Shown one piece after another: positions 6,156 to 13,502 of a DNA stretch of 16,111 nucleotides (positions within the stretch are counted from its first letter, which is position 1; each line of letters starts with the position of its first letter). Under the pieces are notes generated by a model. The model made no database searches and was not told where the DNA came from. It saw only the letters and a program-made list of their open reading frames with translations. The translations under genes and the position numbers were made by a program. The stretch covers positions 1 to 16,111 of the forward strand of contig JACSSI010000024.1 of the NCBI GenBank assembly GCA_014879345.1, in the 5' to 3' direction. The stretch is from Anaerolineae bacterium. Lineage in GTDB: Bacteria; Chloroflexota; Anaerolineae; Promineifilales; Promineifilaceae.

Positions 6156-6254
6156 ATGGTAAGCCGGAAGCAGGAGGTTGATTATCCGATTTTAAAAAAC
6201 CTCCAGGGGATTATTTACGAAGAAGTTCTGGGACAGGTAAGCGGTTATTTATAG
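6156..6254 (+). CDS. Possible small ORF or gene remnant, 32 codons
   Basis: An open frame from ATG at 6156 to TAG at 6252-6254 encodes a peptide starting MVSRKQEVDYPIL and ending VLGQVSGYL. Its mix of residues looks protein-like. It has no ribosome site, is preceded in frame by a stop at 6126, sits just after the palindromic element and overlaps the end of the convergent dehydrogenase by six bases. I do not recognise a family. It could be a real small protein, the tail of a deleted gene, or chance. Confidence 0.2.
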   Translation: MVSRKQEVDYPILKNLQGIIYEEVLGQVSGYL

Positions 6255-6983
6255 AAACTCGCCGCCATCAATAGGGATAATGACCCCTGTGAGGAAATCC
6301 TGGTGCAATAGATGCAAGACGTTTTCAGTGACGATTTTAGCGCTGCCCGCACGTTGCAATGGCACCCGTTCCTGGGCAATTTTATTCAGGTAGCCGGTAT
6401 CTTTTCCCGGGGGTGACAAAATGGCACCCAAGGCCACGGCGTTGACAGTGATTTGAGGCGCGACTTCTAAGGCTAACATTTCAGTCATTTGCCACAAGCT
6501 GCCTTTGGCAATGCGGTAGACGAAGTGGTCTGTGGCTGGGCGGCGCAAGCGAGCATCGAGGATGTTGATGATTTTGCCTGGTTGCTGGGCAGGTAGTTGG
6601 GCTGCAAATGCCTGACTAAGGAGGAAGGGCGCACGCAGGTTAATGTTGATGATTTTGTCCCACAAGACGGGGTCGGTGTAGGTGAAGGTGTCTTCGTCGG
6701 GGAAGATGGCGGCGTTGTTGATGAGAATGTCGATGTGGCCGAAGGTAGAAACGGCCGTTTTCATCACCCGTTCCGCCGCATCCACATCAGCCAGATTGGC
6801 GCTGTAGATAGCTGCTTTCACGCCGAATGTTTCGGCTTCTTCTTTGGTTTGAATAGCTGGCCCTGCAGAACGGCCGTAATGGATAAAGACATTGCAGCCT
6901 GCTTCAGCCAGTGCCAGCACTAAGGCATGCCCGATGCGGATTGCGCCACCGGTAACAACTGCAGTTTTTCCATTTAGATCCAT
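6249..6983 (-). CDS. Short-chain dehydrogenase/reductase, pteridine reductase-like (FolM/PTR1 type)
   Basis: NAD(P)H-dependent oxidoreductase of 244 residues with a Rossmann fold. The cofactor site is TGGAIRIG (11-18), the TGX3RXG form with R16 that marks pteridine reductases rather than the usual TGX3GXG. NNAA (89-92) follows, then NILDARLRRP (140-149), where an aspartate (D143) stands in place of the catalytic serine, as in PTR1. The catalytic pair Y156 and K160 lies in VYRIAKGSL. These three traits point to reduction of dihydropterin or dihydrofolate, so the enzyme may serve folate or tetrahydromonapterin metabolism. A strong AGGAGGT lies 4 bases ahead of the ATG. It starts 45 bases after the stop of nth on the same strand and is probably co-transcribed. 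SDR membership is certain; pteridine substrate is likely but unproven. Confidence 0.88.
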   Translation of the reverse strand: MDLNGKTAVVTGGAIRIGHALVLALAEAGCNVFIHYGRSAGPAIQTKEEAETFGVKAAIYSANLADVDAAERVMKTAVSTFGHIDILINNAAIFPDEDTFTYTDPVLWDKIININLRAPFLLSQAFAAQLPAQQPGKIINILDARLRRPATDHFVYRIAKGSLWQMTEMLALEVAPQITVNAVALGAILSPPGKDTGYLNKIAQERVPLQRAGSAKIVTENVLHLLHQDFLTGVIIPIDGGEFL

Positions 6984-7028
6984 GAATACCTCCTGAAAGT
7001 GATGAATGATGAATGACTTGCTTTCGGT

Positions 7029-7673
7029 TCATTCTTCTTTTGAGGGGCAAATATCATTGAGCGTGCAGTGGGCGCAGTCAGGACGGCGGGCGCTGCACAC
7101 GCGACGGCCATGGAAGATAAGCAAGTGCGAAATTTCAATCCAGTTTTCTTGGGGGATGATCTCCATCAGGTCTTGCTCGACTTTGACGGGGTCTGTGGCT
7201 GCTGTGAGACCGAGCCGATTCGACAGGCGTTTAACATGTGTATCCACGGTAATGCCTTCCGCTTTACCGTAAATCTCACCCAATACCACATTCGCTGTTT
7301 TACGAGCGACGCCAGGGAGTTTTGTCAGGTCATCCATTTCATCAGGCACGTCACCGCCATATTTTTGCAAGATAATATGCGCGGATTCCTGAATATAACG
7401 CGCTTTTTGCCGGTAGAAACCAGTCGAGCGAATTGTTTCTTCGAGTTCTGTCCGTTCAGCGGCCGCATAGTCAACAACTGTGGGATATTGAGTGAAGAGT
7501 GTTGGCGTTACCTGATTGACACGCACATCGGTGCATTGAGCAGACAGGATGGTGGCGACCAGGAGTTGGATGGGTGTTTCATAGTTCAATTCACAGTGAG
7601 CATCGGGATGGGCGGCACGCAGCCGCTGGATGAGTTCTATGATTTCATCTGGAACCGGGGAATTCTGTGTCAT
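7029..7673 (-). CDS. nth: Endonuclease III, DNA glycosylase/AP lyase
   Basis: Base-excision-repair enzyme that removes oxidised pyrimidines and cuts the abasic site. The 214 residues match the family length. Visible hallmarks are LLVATILSAQCTD (37-49), the helix-hairpin-helix LPGVARKTANVVL with catalytic lysine K125, VDTHVKRLSNRLGL with catalytic aspartate D144, and the C-terminal [4Fe-4S] cluster ligands C193, C200, C203 and C209 in the expected CX6CX2CX5C spacing. All key residues are present, so it should be active. The ribosome site is weak. The dehydrogenase gene lies 45 bases downstream. A sensor kinase is transcribed divergently from the shared upstream region. Confidence 0.97.
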   Translation of the reverse strand: MTQNSPVPDEIIELIQRLRAAHPDAHCELNYETPIQLLVATILSAQCTDVRVNQVTPTLFTQYPTVVDYAAAERTELEETIRSTGFYRQKARYIQESAHIILQKYGGDVPDEMDDLTKLPGVARKTANVVLGEIYGKAEGITVDTHVKRLSNRLGLTAATDPVKVEQDLMEIIPQENWIEISHLLIFHGRRVCSARRPDCAHCTLNDICPSKEE

Positions 7674-7711
7674 GCTCGTTTTCTCTCAAAAGGTTTGTTT
7701 CGACAGTGTAG

Positions 7712-7720
7712 ATGATAGCA
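7712..7720 (-). promoter_or_regulatory. Extended -10 promoter candidate for nth
   Basis: On the minus strand TGC (7720-7718) directly precedes TATCAT (7717-7712), an extended -10 element. No good -35 is visible, which is acceptable for this type. The start point would be near 7705, about 32 bases before the nth ATG. Confidence 0.35.
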
Positions 7721-7791
7721 CAATGCTGCATGGGCTTGCGTCTATTTTTCGTTAATAAATCAGGGTTGTTGGAGGATGGCTGCTATGGAAA

Positions 7792-7820
7792 CTATGGTAC
7801 TTGGGCGGTATGTACCATAG
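7792..7820. promoter_or_regulatory. Perfect inverted repeat with CTATGG boxes between nth and the sensor kinase
   Basis: CTATGGTAC (7792-7800) and GTACCATAG (7812-7820) form a perfect 9-bp inverted repeat with an 11-base spacer, so the half-site centres are 20 bases (about two helical turns) apart. A further CTATGG lies at 7783-7788, nine bases upstream in direct orientation, and a TATGGTC at about 7854. A second nested inverted repeat, ACTAAAT (7821-7827) with ATTTAGT (7848-7854), follows. The cluster in a divergent promoter region suggests a transcription-factor site controlling one or both genes. Confidence 0.45.
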
Positions 7821-7906
7821 ACTAAATCTGGTAAGAATTTAAAATAAATTTAGTATGGTCACTTTCGTATTCACACAATTATCAGAGTTGAGTAAAGAGA
7901 TATAAG

Positions 7907-9724
7907 ATGTATTGGTATGTAACGGCCGTTAGCTTACTTTTATTATTAGCGGCGGCAATATCACTTGTTTTTGCTTTATATGCATGGAAAAGGCGACCCG
8001 TTCCTGGAGCGGTAGCCTTTTCTGTGTTTATGCTGGCGGTGGTATTATGGATTCTTGCTTATTTGCTGCAAGTTGTCAGCGACGATCCCGTCACTAAGGC
8101 GGCCTGGGCGAAACTGCAATTTGTGGGTGTGAGCATTTTGCCTGTTGCCTGGCTGGTTTTTTCGCTGCGTTACACCAACCGGCAAGCATGGTTAACGCCT
8201 CGCCGCTGGGTGATGCTGATGTTCGTGCCATTACTCACCCTTTTGTTTACCGTCACCAATGAATTTCACCAACTTGTTTGGGTTCGGTTTGACCTGTCAT
8301 TTAGTGGGGGTTTGTCTCATTTGGAGATGATACCAGGTGTGTGGTATTGGATTTTTGTGGTGTATTTGTATGGTGCGTTTTTAGCCGGTTCGCTGATGTT
8401 GCTAACATCTACGCGGTATGAAATTTCATCATTGGTGTATCAACAGGCGCTTGTTTTGTTGACTGGTTTAGCGTTGCCCTGGTTTGGTGGTGTTTTTTAT
8501 GTCACAGGGATGAGTACCATTAACTTGACGCCGCTGGCCTTTGCCTTCTGTGGTTTTGTGGTAGCCAAATATCCTCTAAATTTCCGTTTTGTGAAGCGGA
8601 CACCGCTGGAAAACCAGATGGTGCTTAACAGCCTGGATGCGGGTGTATTGGTTTTAGATAGCGACTGTGTCATTGTTGATGCCAATCCAGCGATGATTAA
8701 AATTGCAAAACGGCCGTTATCAACCTTCCTCGGCTCAAAATTAAGTGACATCTTCCCCAACGTTGCTGCCGAATATGACCTGTTACAAGTGCATTCTATA
8801 GAAATAGGCTGCGACGAGAGCCGTCACAATGACTGTTACGAAGTGAAACGGTTTCCTCTGGAAGATTGGCGCAAGCTTGTTTCTAGTGAAATGCTCATTT
8901 TTAATGACATTAGTGAACGGAAACAGCGAGAAACGTTGCGTGAAGATTTGACCCAGTCCATGGTTCATGACCTGCGTTCTCCCATCAGCAACTCCTTGTT
9001 TGCTTTGGAAATGCTGCGAAGCGGTACCATCCATCCCAACGATGCTGAAGGTGAACGCCTAGTAGAACTGACATTTGAAAACACAGAAAAGGTATTGAAA
9101 CTGGTCAACGAAATTTTGGATGTAGGGCGTTTGGAAAATGGCACGATTCCGGTGAAATTAACGGCCGTTTCTCTCATAAAACTCGTTGATCAAGTGCTGC
9201 TCAGCCAATCACCTCGCGCCGAAGCCAAGAACATCACCCTGATACGGGACATACCGCCCGATGTGCCAGTTGCCTGGGCAGACGAGAATCTACTCGAGCG
9301 TATTGTGCAAAATCTAGTTGATAACAGCCTGAAATTTGCGCCTGTGGGGGGATATGTAAAAGTAACGGCCGTTGTCATCAACAAGCAGGACAAACAACAT
9401 CGACAGATTCATGTCACCGTCTCAGATAACGGCCCTGGTTTGCCGCCATTACTGGTTGAAACAATATTCGACAAATTCGTGACTGGTTCAGAGAGAGAAA
9501 GTGGCAACGGGTTGGGTCTCGCCTTTTGTCAGATGGCGTTAGCCGCGCATAATCAAAAAATCTGGGTAGAGCGCCAATCAAAACACGGCACGGCATTCAC
9601 CTTTTCTCTGGCTTTGCCGCCTCAACTGCCAGAAGACATTCATATCGAAGATGAATGGTCTGAGATATTTCCAAATTCATCTAAACCAAACCTTCTCCTT
9701 TCTCAGGCAACACCAAACTGGTAA
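7907..9724 (+). CDS. Membrane sensor histidine kinase with 7TM sensor and PAS domain
   Basis: A 605-residue two-component kinase. The N-terminal 225 residues hold about seven hydrophobic segments (near 5-27, 36-56, 70-88, 102-118, 146-166, 178-198 and 204-223), matching the HisKA_7TM sensor architecture. A PAS-like domain follows (about 235-340), ending in NDISERKQRE. The HisKA domain has MVHDLRSPISN with phospho-acceptor H354. The HATPase has N-box QNLVDNSLKFAP (N473), DNGPG (507-511), FDKF and GNGLGL (533-538). About 35 polar residues trail after the catalytic domain. The predicted signal is membrane-related or hydrophobic, perceived through the 7TM region; nothing shows which. No response regulator is adjacent. 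The ribosome site is weak (GAG about 7 bases upstream). A terminator follows, so it is probably transcribed alone. Confidence 0.93.
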   Translation: MYWYVTAVSLLLLLAAAISLVFALYAWKRRPVPGAVAFSVFMLAVVLWILAYLLQVVSDDPVTKAAWAKLQFVGVSILPVAWLVFSLRYTNRQAWLTPRRWVMLMFVPLLTLLFTVTNEFHQLVWVRFDLSFSGGLSHLEMIPGVWYWIFVVYLYGAFLAGSLMLLTSTRYEISSLVYQQALVLLTGLALPWFGGVFYVTGMSTINLTPLAFAFCGFVVAKYPLNFRFVKRTPLENQMVLNSLDAGVLVLDSDCVIVDANPAMIKIAKRPLSTFLGSKLSDIFPNVAAEYDLLQVHSIEIGCDESRHNDCYEVKRFPLEDWRKLVSSEMLIFNDISERKQRETLREDLTQSMVHDLRSPISNSLFALEMLRSGTIHPNDAEGERLVELTFENTEKVLKLVNEILDVGRLENGTIPVKLTAVSLIKLVDQVLLSQSPRAEAKNITLIRDIPPDVPVAWADENLLERIVQNLVDNSLKFAPVGGYVKVTAVVINKQDKQHRQIHVTVSDNGPGLPPLLVETIFDKFVTGSERESGNGLGLAFCQMALAAHNQKIWVERQSKHGTAFTFSLALPPQLPEDIHIEDEWSEIFPNSSKPNLLLSQATPNW

Positions 9725-9755
9725 ATAGAACCAGCGCCAGAGCAAAACAGCAAAC

Positions 9756-9780
9756 AGCCTCCTAAACCAGGAGGTTTTTT
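9756..9780 (+). terminator. Intrinsic terminator after the 7TM sensor kinase
   Basis: CCTCCT (9758-9763), loop AAACC, AGGAGG (9769-9774), then TTTTTT (9775-9780). The stem extends by a G-T and an A-T pair outside. It lies about 30 bases after the kinase stop and is a textbook rho-independent terminator. Confidence 0.85.
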
Positions 9781-9794
9781 ACATTCAATTCAAT

Positions 9795-9828
9795 TTGCCT
9801 AAATGCCAAGCCATGCGTAAGATACGCA
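9795..9828 (+). promoter_or_regulatory. Promoter candidate with overlapping palindrome for the debranching-enzyme gene
   Basis: TTGCCT (9795-9800), 17 bases, TAAGAT (9818-9823); each box matches consensus at 4 of 6. The palindrome TGCGTAAGATACGCA (9814-9828) covers the -10 box, so a regulator bound there would block transcription. Being just after the kinase terminator, it would begin a new transcription unit. Confidence 0.4.
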
Positions 9829-9858
9829 GCATAAATCATTAGAATCAGGACAATAAAT

Positions 9859-11847
9859 ATGATTGATTTTGGACGCGAAATTACCGGTAACCTGGCAGTT
9901 GCCGAATCGCGAGAATGGTTAGTAACCAATGGCATCGGTGGTTTTGCCTCAGGCACCATCGCTGGGCATTTAACTCGGCGTTATCATGGCCTGCTGATGG
10001 CAGCCTTAAAGCCACCTTTAGGGCGCACTTTGCTTCTGGCAAAACTAGAAGAAACCGTTGAATATGATGGTATCTATCCGGAAAGCGGCCGTATCTATGA
10101 TCTGTATTGCAACCGCTGGAGTAATGGCATCGTTGAACCGGAGGGATATAAATACCTGGATCGGTTTCATCTTGAAGGCACGACCCCTGTTTGGACATTT
10201 GCCATTGCAAACGCCTTATTGGAAAAACGTATTTGGATGCAGCCTGGGGCAAACACCACCTACATTCAATACAAACTTGTGCGTGCCACTGGCCCCATGA
10301 CTATCGACATTCGAGCGTTAGTCAACTATCGAGATTATCACGCCACCACAATCATGGATGATAGAGAGGTTGATATCCAAGACGTGGAAAACGGCATCTC
10401 ACTTGTATTGGATGATGATGCGTTACCTTTCTATTTATTAAGTGATACAGCCGAAATCACACCACAATTCGATTGGTATGAAGATTTCCTCCTCAGTGTA
10501 GAAGATTATCGTGGTCAGCGTGATATTCAGGATGACCATATGAAAGCAGGGCGCATTTGCCAAACACTGCGTCTCGGGGAATCCTTTGTTGTGGTAGCCA
10601 GTACAGAGCCTGCGCCTAATCTGGATTCGGAAGCAGCCTTACAAGAACGGGATGCCTACGAGATGGCCTTGTTGACGCGCGCAGGTGCTGCTGACGCAGA
10701 TGCAGCCTTGCAGCAGCTTGTGCTGGCAGCCGACCAGTTTGTTGTGAAACGACCGACAGCTAAAGATGTAAACGGCCGTTCCATCATCGCCGGCTACCAT
10801 TGGTTCAGTGACTGGGGGCGGGATACCATGATCGCCTTGCCCGGTCTGACCCTCAATACCAATCGACCAGAAATCGCCGCCTCCATCTTGCGCACCTACG
10901 CCCAATATATCGACCAGGGCATGATCCCCAACCGTTTCCCCGATAAGGGCGAAAAGCCAGAATACAACACCGTAGATGCCACCTTATGGTACATTGAAGC
11001 CGTCCGCGCTTACTTTGCGACAACGCAGGATAAAGAACTGTTAACAGAGCTGTACCCCGTCCTGGAAGAGATCATCAAATGGCACAAACGCGGCACCCGT
11101 TACAACATCCATATGGACAAAACAGACGGCCTCATCTATGCCGGTGAAGAAGGCATTCAACTCACCTGGATGGATGCCAAAATCGGCAACTGGGTAGTCA
11201 CCGACCGCATCGGTAAGCCCGTGGAAATCAACGCCCTTTGGTACAACGCCCTCTGCGCCATGGCCGATTTTGCACGCGAGTTAGACCTGGATAGCAGCCA
11301 GTATGCCACCTTAGCTGAAACCACCAGGCTCGGCTTTGGCCGTTATTGGAACGCCACCATGGGCTATCTCTACGACATCCTGGACGGCCCTGATGGTCAC
11401 GACGGCAAACTGCGCCCCAATCAACTCTTTGCCATTTCCTTGCATCACAGCCCCTTGCCAGAAGCCGAGCGTCGTTCAGTTGTTGACGCCTGTGCGCGGC
11501 ATTTGCTGACAGGGCATGGCTTACGCAGCCTCTCACCCGATGATGACGATTACATCGGCCATTATGGCGGTGACCAACTGAAAAGAGATGGTGCCTATCA
11601 TCAAGGAACCGTGTGGGCCTGGCTTATCGGCGCATTTGTGGAAGCCCACTTGCGTGTATACCAAGACCCTGAAATGGCGAAATCGTTTCTGAGTCCCCTG
11701 GTGCAAGAACTTTTAGATCATGGTGTGGGCAGCATTAGTGAAATTTTTGATGGTGATCCACCCTTCACCCCACGCGGGTGCATCGCCCAAGCCTGGAGTG
11801 TGGCCGAAGTGCTGCGTGCCTGGCACCTAATCGAGCAAAGCGAGTAA
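9859..11847 (+). CDS. Glycogen debranching enzyme, archaeal/bacterial GDE type (amylo-alpha-1,6-glucosidase)
   Basis: Cytoplasmic enzyme of 662 residues that hydrolyses alpha-1,6 branch points of glycogen. The N-terminal domain begins with EWLVTNGIGGFASGTIAG (19-36) and RRYHGLLMA (40-48), the usual opening of the archaeal-type GDE family. The C-terminal (alpha/alpha)6 barrel (about 285-655) includes AGYHWFSDWGRDTMIALPGL (311-330), NTVDATLWYIEA (370-381), LTWMDAKIGNWVVTDR (435-450), KPVEINALWYNAL (453-465), AYHQGTVWAWLIG (579-591) and GCIAQAWSVAEVLR (640-653). The carbohydrate-contacting acids expected of GH133 are therefore present. AGGA lies 8 bases before the ATG. The next gene, a CNB-YjeF fusion, starts 31 bases after the stop, so the two probably share a transcript. 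Glycogen synthesis genes are not visible. Family call is secure. Confidence 0.95.
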   Translation: MIDFGREITGNLAVAESREWLVTNGIGGFASGTIAGHLTRRYHGLLMAALKPPLGRTLLLAKLEETVEYDGIYPESGRIYDLYCNRWSNGIVEPEGYKYLDRFHLEGTTPVWTFAIANALLEKRIWMQPGANTTYIQYKLVRATGPMTIDIRALVNYRDYHATTIMDDREVDIQDVENGISLVLDDDALPFYLLSDTAEITPQFDWYEDFLLSVEDYRGQRDIQDDHMKAGRICQTLRLGESFVVVASTEPAPNLDSEAALQERDAYEMALLTRAGAADADAALQQLVLAADQFVVKRPTAKDVNGRSIIAGYHWFSDWGRDTMIALPGLTLNTNRPEIAASILRTYAQYIDQGMIPNRFPDKGEKPEYNTVDATLWYIEAVRAYFATTQDKELLTELYPVLEEIIKWHKRGTRYNIHMDKTDGLIYAGEEGIQLTWMDAKIGNWVVTDRIGKPVEINALWYNALCAMADFARELDLDSSQYATLAETTRLGFGRYWNATMGYLYDILDGPDGHDGKLRPNQLFAISLHHSPLPEAERRSVVDACARHLLTGHGLRSLSPDDDDYIGHYGGDQLKRDGAYHQGTVWAWLIGAFVEAHLRVYQDPEMAKSFLSPLVQELLDHGVGSISEIFDGDPPFTPRGCIAQAWSVAEVLRAWHLIEQSE

Positions 11848-11878
11848 TCATTTAGCAAATTATTTGTGAGAAACAGCC

Positions 11879-13396
11879 ATGACGGTAACAAAACCTAAAT
11901 TTGGCCCCCAACATTACGCTGCTGGCACTGACATTATTCATCAAGGTGATGATCCAGAGCAGTTCTATATTCTTACCAAGGGAGAGGTTGAAATTATCCG
12001 CAAATATCCCGATGGCAGTGAAGTGTTGATAGATAAATTGGGGGAGGGTGGTTTCTTCGGTGAAATTGGTTTGCTCAAACAGTCCAAACGGGTGGCAACT
12101 GTGCGGGCGAAAACGGATGTAGAAGTGATGACTATGGGGGCGGCATCGTTCCAGCGTTGGTTGGATAGTTCCGTGATCAGCCGTCAAGAGCTGGATGCTG
12201 TTGTAGACCAACGCATGGAAACGGTTGGTGCATTGCAGCCTTTAGACTTGCCAGCAGAGCCAGATGACGAGGCTGTTCAAGAGGAAAAACCTGTCGCAAA
12301 GGGATTGCCCAAGCTGCCAGCGCAATCGGTGGCTGGTATGCAGGATTACGAACCGGGTCAAGTTATTCTGCGTGAAGGGGATATCGCCGAGAACTTTTTC
12401 ATCATCGCACAAGGTACGGTTGAAGTTTATTATCATGAAAACGATGATGCGGATACCGTGATCGCACGGTTAAGCAGTGGTAATTACTTTGGTGAAATTG
12501 GTTTGCTTGAAGGTGGCAGAAGAACGGCAACGGTGCGGGCAGCAACGGCCGTTACCCTCATTGTATTTGATCGTGAAACCTTTGGTCGTTGGCTTTCCCA
12601 CAACCCCACCAGTAAAAACGAACTGCGGCGCATGGCCTATGAACGACGCGGCGCCACCCAACCCCTGCCCCTCAGCGGCGTGCCTTGTCTGACCACAGCC
12701 CAAATGCGTGAAGTTGACCGTGCTATGGTAGAAGATTACCGCATCGAACTCATCCAAATGATGGAAAATGCGGGCCGAAATCTGGCACATCTGGCGCGTT
12801 CCCGGTTTTTGGAAGGGGATCCACGGGGTAATACCGTAGTGGTGTTAGCCGGTCGTGGCGGTAACGGCGGCGGCGGCCTCGTGTGTGCTCGGCGCTTGCA
12901 TAATTGGGGGGCAAATGTCCACGTTTTTATCACCCGATCAGACCGAGAATTTAAAGGCATTCCAGCGCAGCAGCTAGAAATTCTGCGTCGTATGGGTGTG
13001 CCGGTGACGATTGGCTCGGGCATGGTGTTGTCTGGCATGACCAATGTGGATTTAATTATTGATGCTGTTATTGGTTACAGCTTGGGCGGCAATCCCACGG
13101 GAATGTCGGCTGAGTTCATTCGCTGGGCGAACGCCCAAACTGCACCTATTTTGAGTTTGGATACCCCTTCTGGCCTGGAATTAACAAACGGTCATATTTT
13201 TGAACCAGCCATTCGCGCGACGGCGACCATGACATTGGCCCTGCCCAAAGAAGGGCTGCGTTATGAAACGGGTAAAGGCGTCGTTGGTGAACTTTACCTG
13301 GCAGACATTAGTGTGCCACCTGATTTGTTTAGCGAACCTGGCTTAAAAATTGAAGTTGGCGCTATTTTCGCCAAAGACGATATCGTTCGTCTTTAA
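11879..13396 (+). CDS. Fusion of two cyclic-nucleotide-binding domains with YjeF_N (NAD(P)HX epimerase-like) domain
   Basis: A 505-residue soluble protein with three domains. CNB1 spans about 8-118 with phosphate-binding cassette FGEIGLLKQSKRVATVRA (60-77; R71). An acidic linker follows (about 120-150). CNB2 spans about 152-250 with FGEIGLLEGGRRTATVRA (204-221; R215). A YjeF_N domain spans about 268-500: MMENAGR (294-300), AGRGGNGGGGLVCARRL (324-340), DAVIGYSLGGNP (395-406) and LSLDTPSGLE (426-434). YjeF_N proteins epimerise damaged NAD(P)H hydrates, normally with a GNNGGDG loop; here it reads GGNGGGG, so the usual aspartate is a glycine. The ADP-dependent dehydratase (YjeF_C) half is absent. 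The arrangement suggests repair, or sensing of a nucleotide cofactor, gated by cNMP. It follows the debranching enzyme by 31 bases with a poor ribosome site. Domain calls are strong; catalysis is uncertain. Confidence 0.9.
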   Translation: MTVTKPKFGPQHYAAGTDIIHQGDDPEQFYILTKGEVEIIRKYPDGSEVLIDKLGEGGFFGEIGLLKQSKRVATVRAKTDVEVMTMGAASFQRWLDSSVISRQELDAVVDQRMETVGALQPLDLPAEPDDEAVQEEKPVAKGLPKLPAQSVAGMQDYEPGQVILREGDIAENFFIIAQGTVEVYYHENDDADTVIARLSSGNYFGEIGLLEGGRRTATVRAATAVTLIVFDRETFGRWLSHNPTSKNELRRMAYERRGATQPLPLSGVPCLTTAQMREVDRAMVEDYRIELIQMMENAGRNLAHLARSRFLEGDPRGNTVVVLAGRGGNGGGGLVCARRLHNWGANVHVFITRSDREFKGIPAQQLEILRRMGVPVTIGSGMVLSGMTNVDLIIDAVIGYSLGGNPTGMSAEFIRWANAQTAPILSLDTPSGLELTNGHIFEPAIRATATMTLALPKEGLRYETGKGVVGELYLADISVPPDLFSEPGLKIEVGAIFAKDDIVRL

Positions 13397-13415
13397 TTTA
13401 CAAAACAAAATTTTT

Positions 13416-13481
13416 ACCGCAGAGATGCGGGGAGCACAGCGTTTTTCTGTAGGCTCTCTGTGGCTCTGCGGTTTCTTTTTT
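13416..13481 (+). terminator. ACCGCAGAG-type palindromic repeat serving as terminator
   Basis: ACCGCAGAG (13416-13424) pairs perfectly with CTCTGCGGT (13464-13472). Inside, GAGC and ACAG (13432-13439) pair with CTGT and GCTC (13447-13456), with a small bulge. A T-rich run, TTTCTTTTTT, follows. It begins about 20 bases after the stop of the CNB-YjeF gene, as expected of an intrinsic terminator. The same outer arms occur in the repeat at 15743-15805, so this terminator seems to have been supplied by a dispersed repeat. Confidence 0.65.
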
Positions 13482-13502
13482 CTTGAATTTGCAAGTGGTG
13501 AT

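Larger units (their letters stand above)
5790..6248. other. Repeat-rich intergenic region
   Basis: About 460 bases between the GbsR-type gene and the short-chain dehydrogenase, both on the minus strand. It holds the inverted repeat at 5953-5991, the palindromic element at 6003-6130, a possible 32-codon ORF at 6156-6254 and a further inverted repeat, GGAGGTT (6173-6179) with AACCTCC (6198-6204). I see no conserved gene and no clear terminator for the dehydrogenase. Confidence 0.6.

Noticed and set aside
6173..6204. Inverted repeat GGAGGTT/AACCTCC as terminator of the dehydrogenase gene
   Set aside because: On the minus strand the T-run lies within the loop side of the stem, not after it, and the loop is 18 bases; a terminator is unlikely.
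7068..7715. Open frame of 215 codons on the plus strand opposite nth
   Set aside because: It is the antisense shadow of a clear endonuclease III gene with all catalytic and cluster residues; the antisense product has no family features.
13350..13502. N-terminal extension of RpiA by about 51 codons
   Set aside because: It overlaps the end of the preceding gene and reads through the terminator repeat; RpiA proteins start where the ATG at 13503 does.
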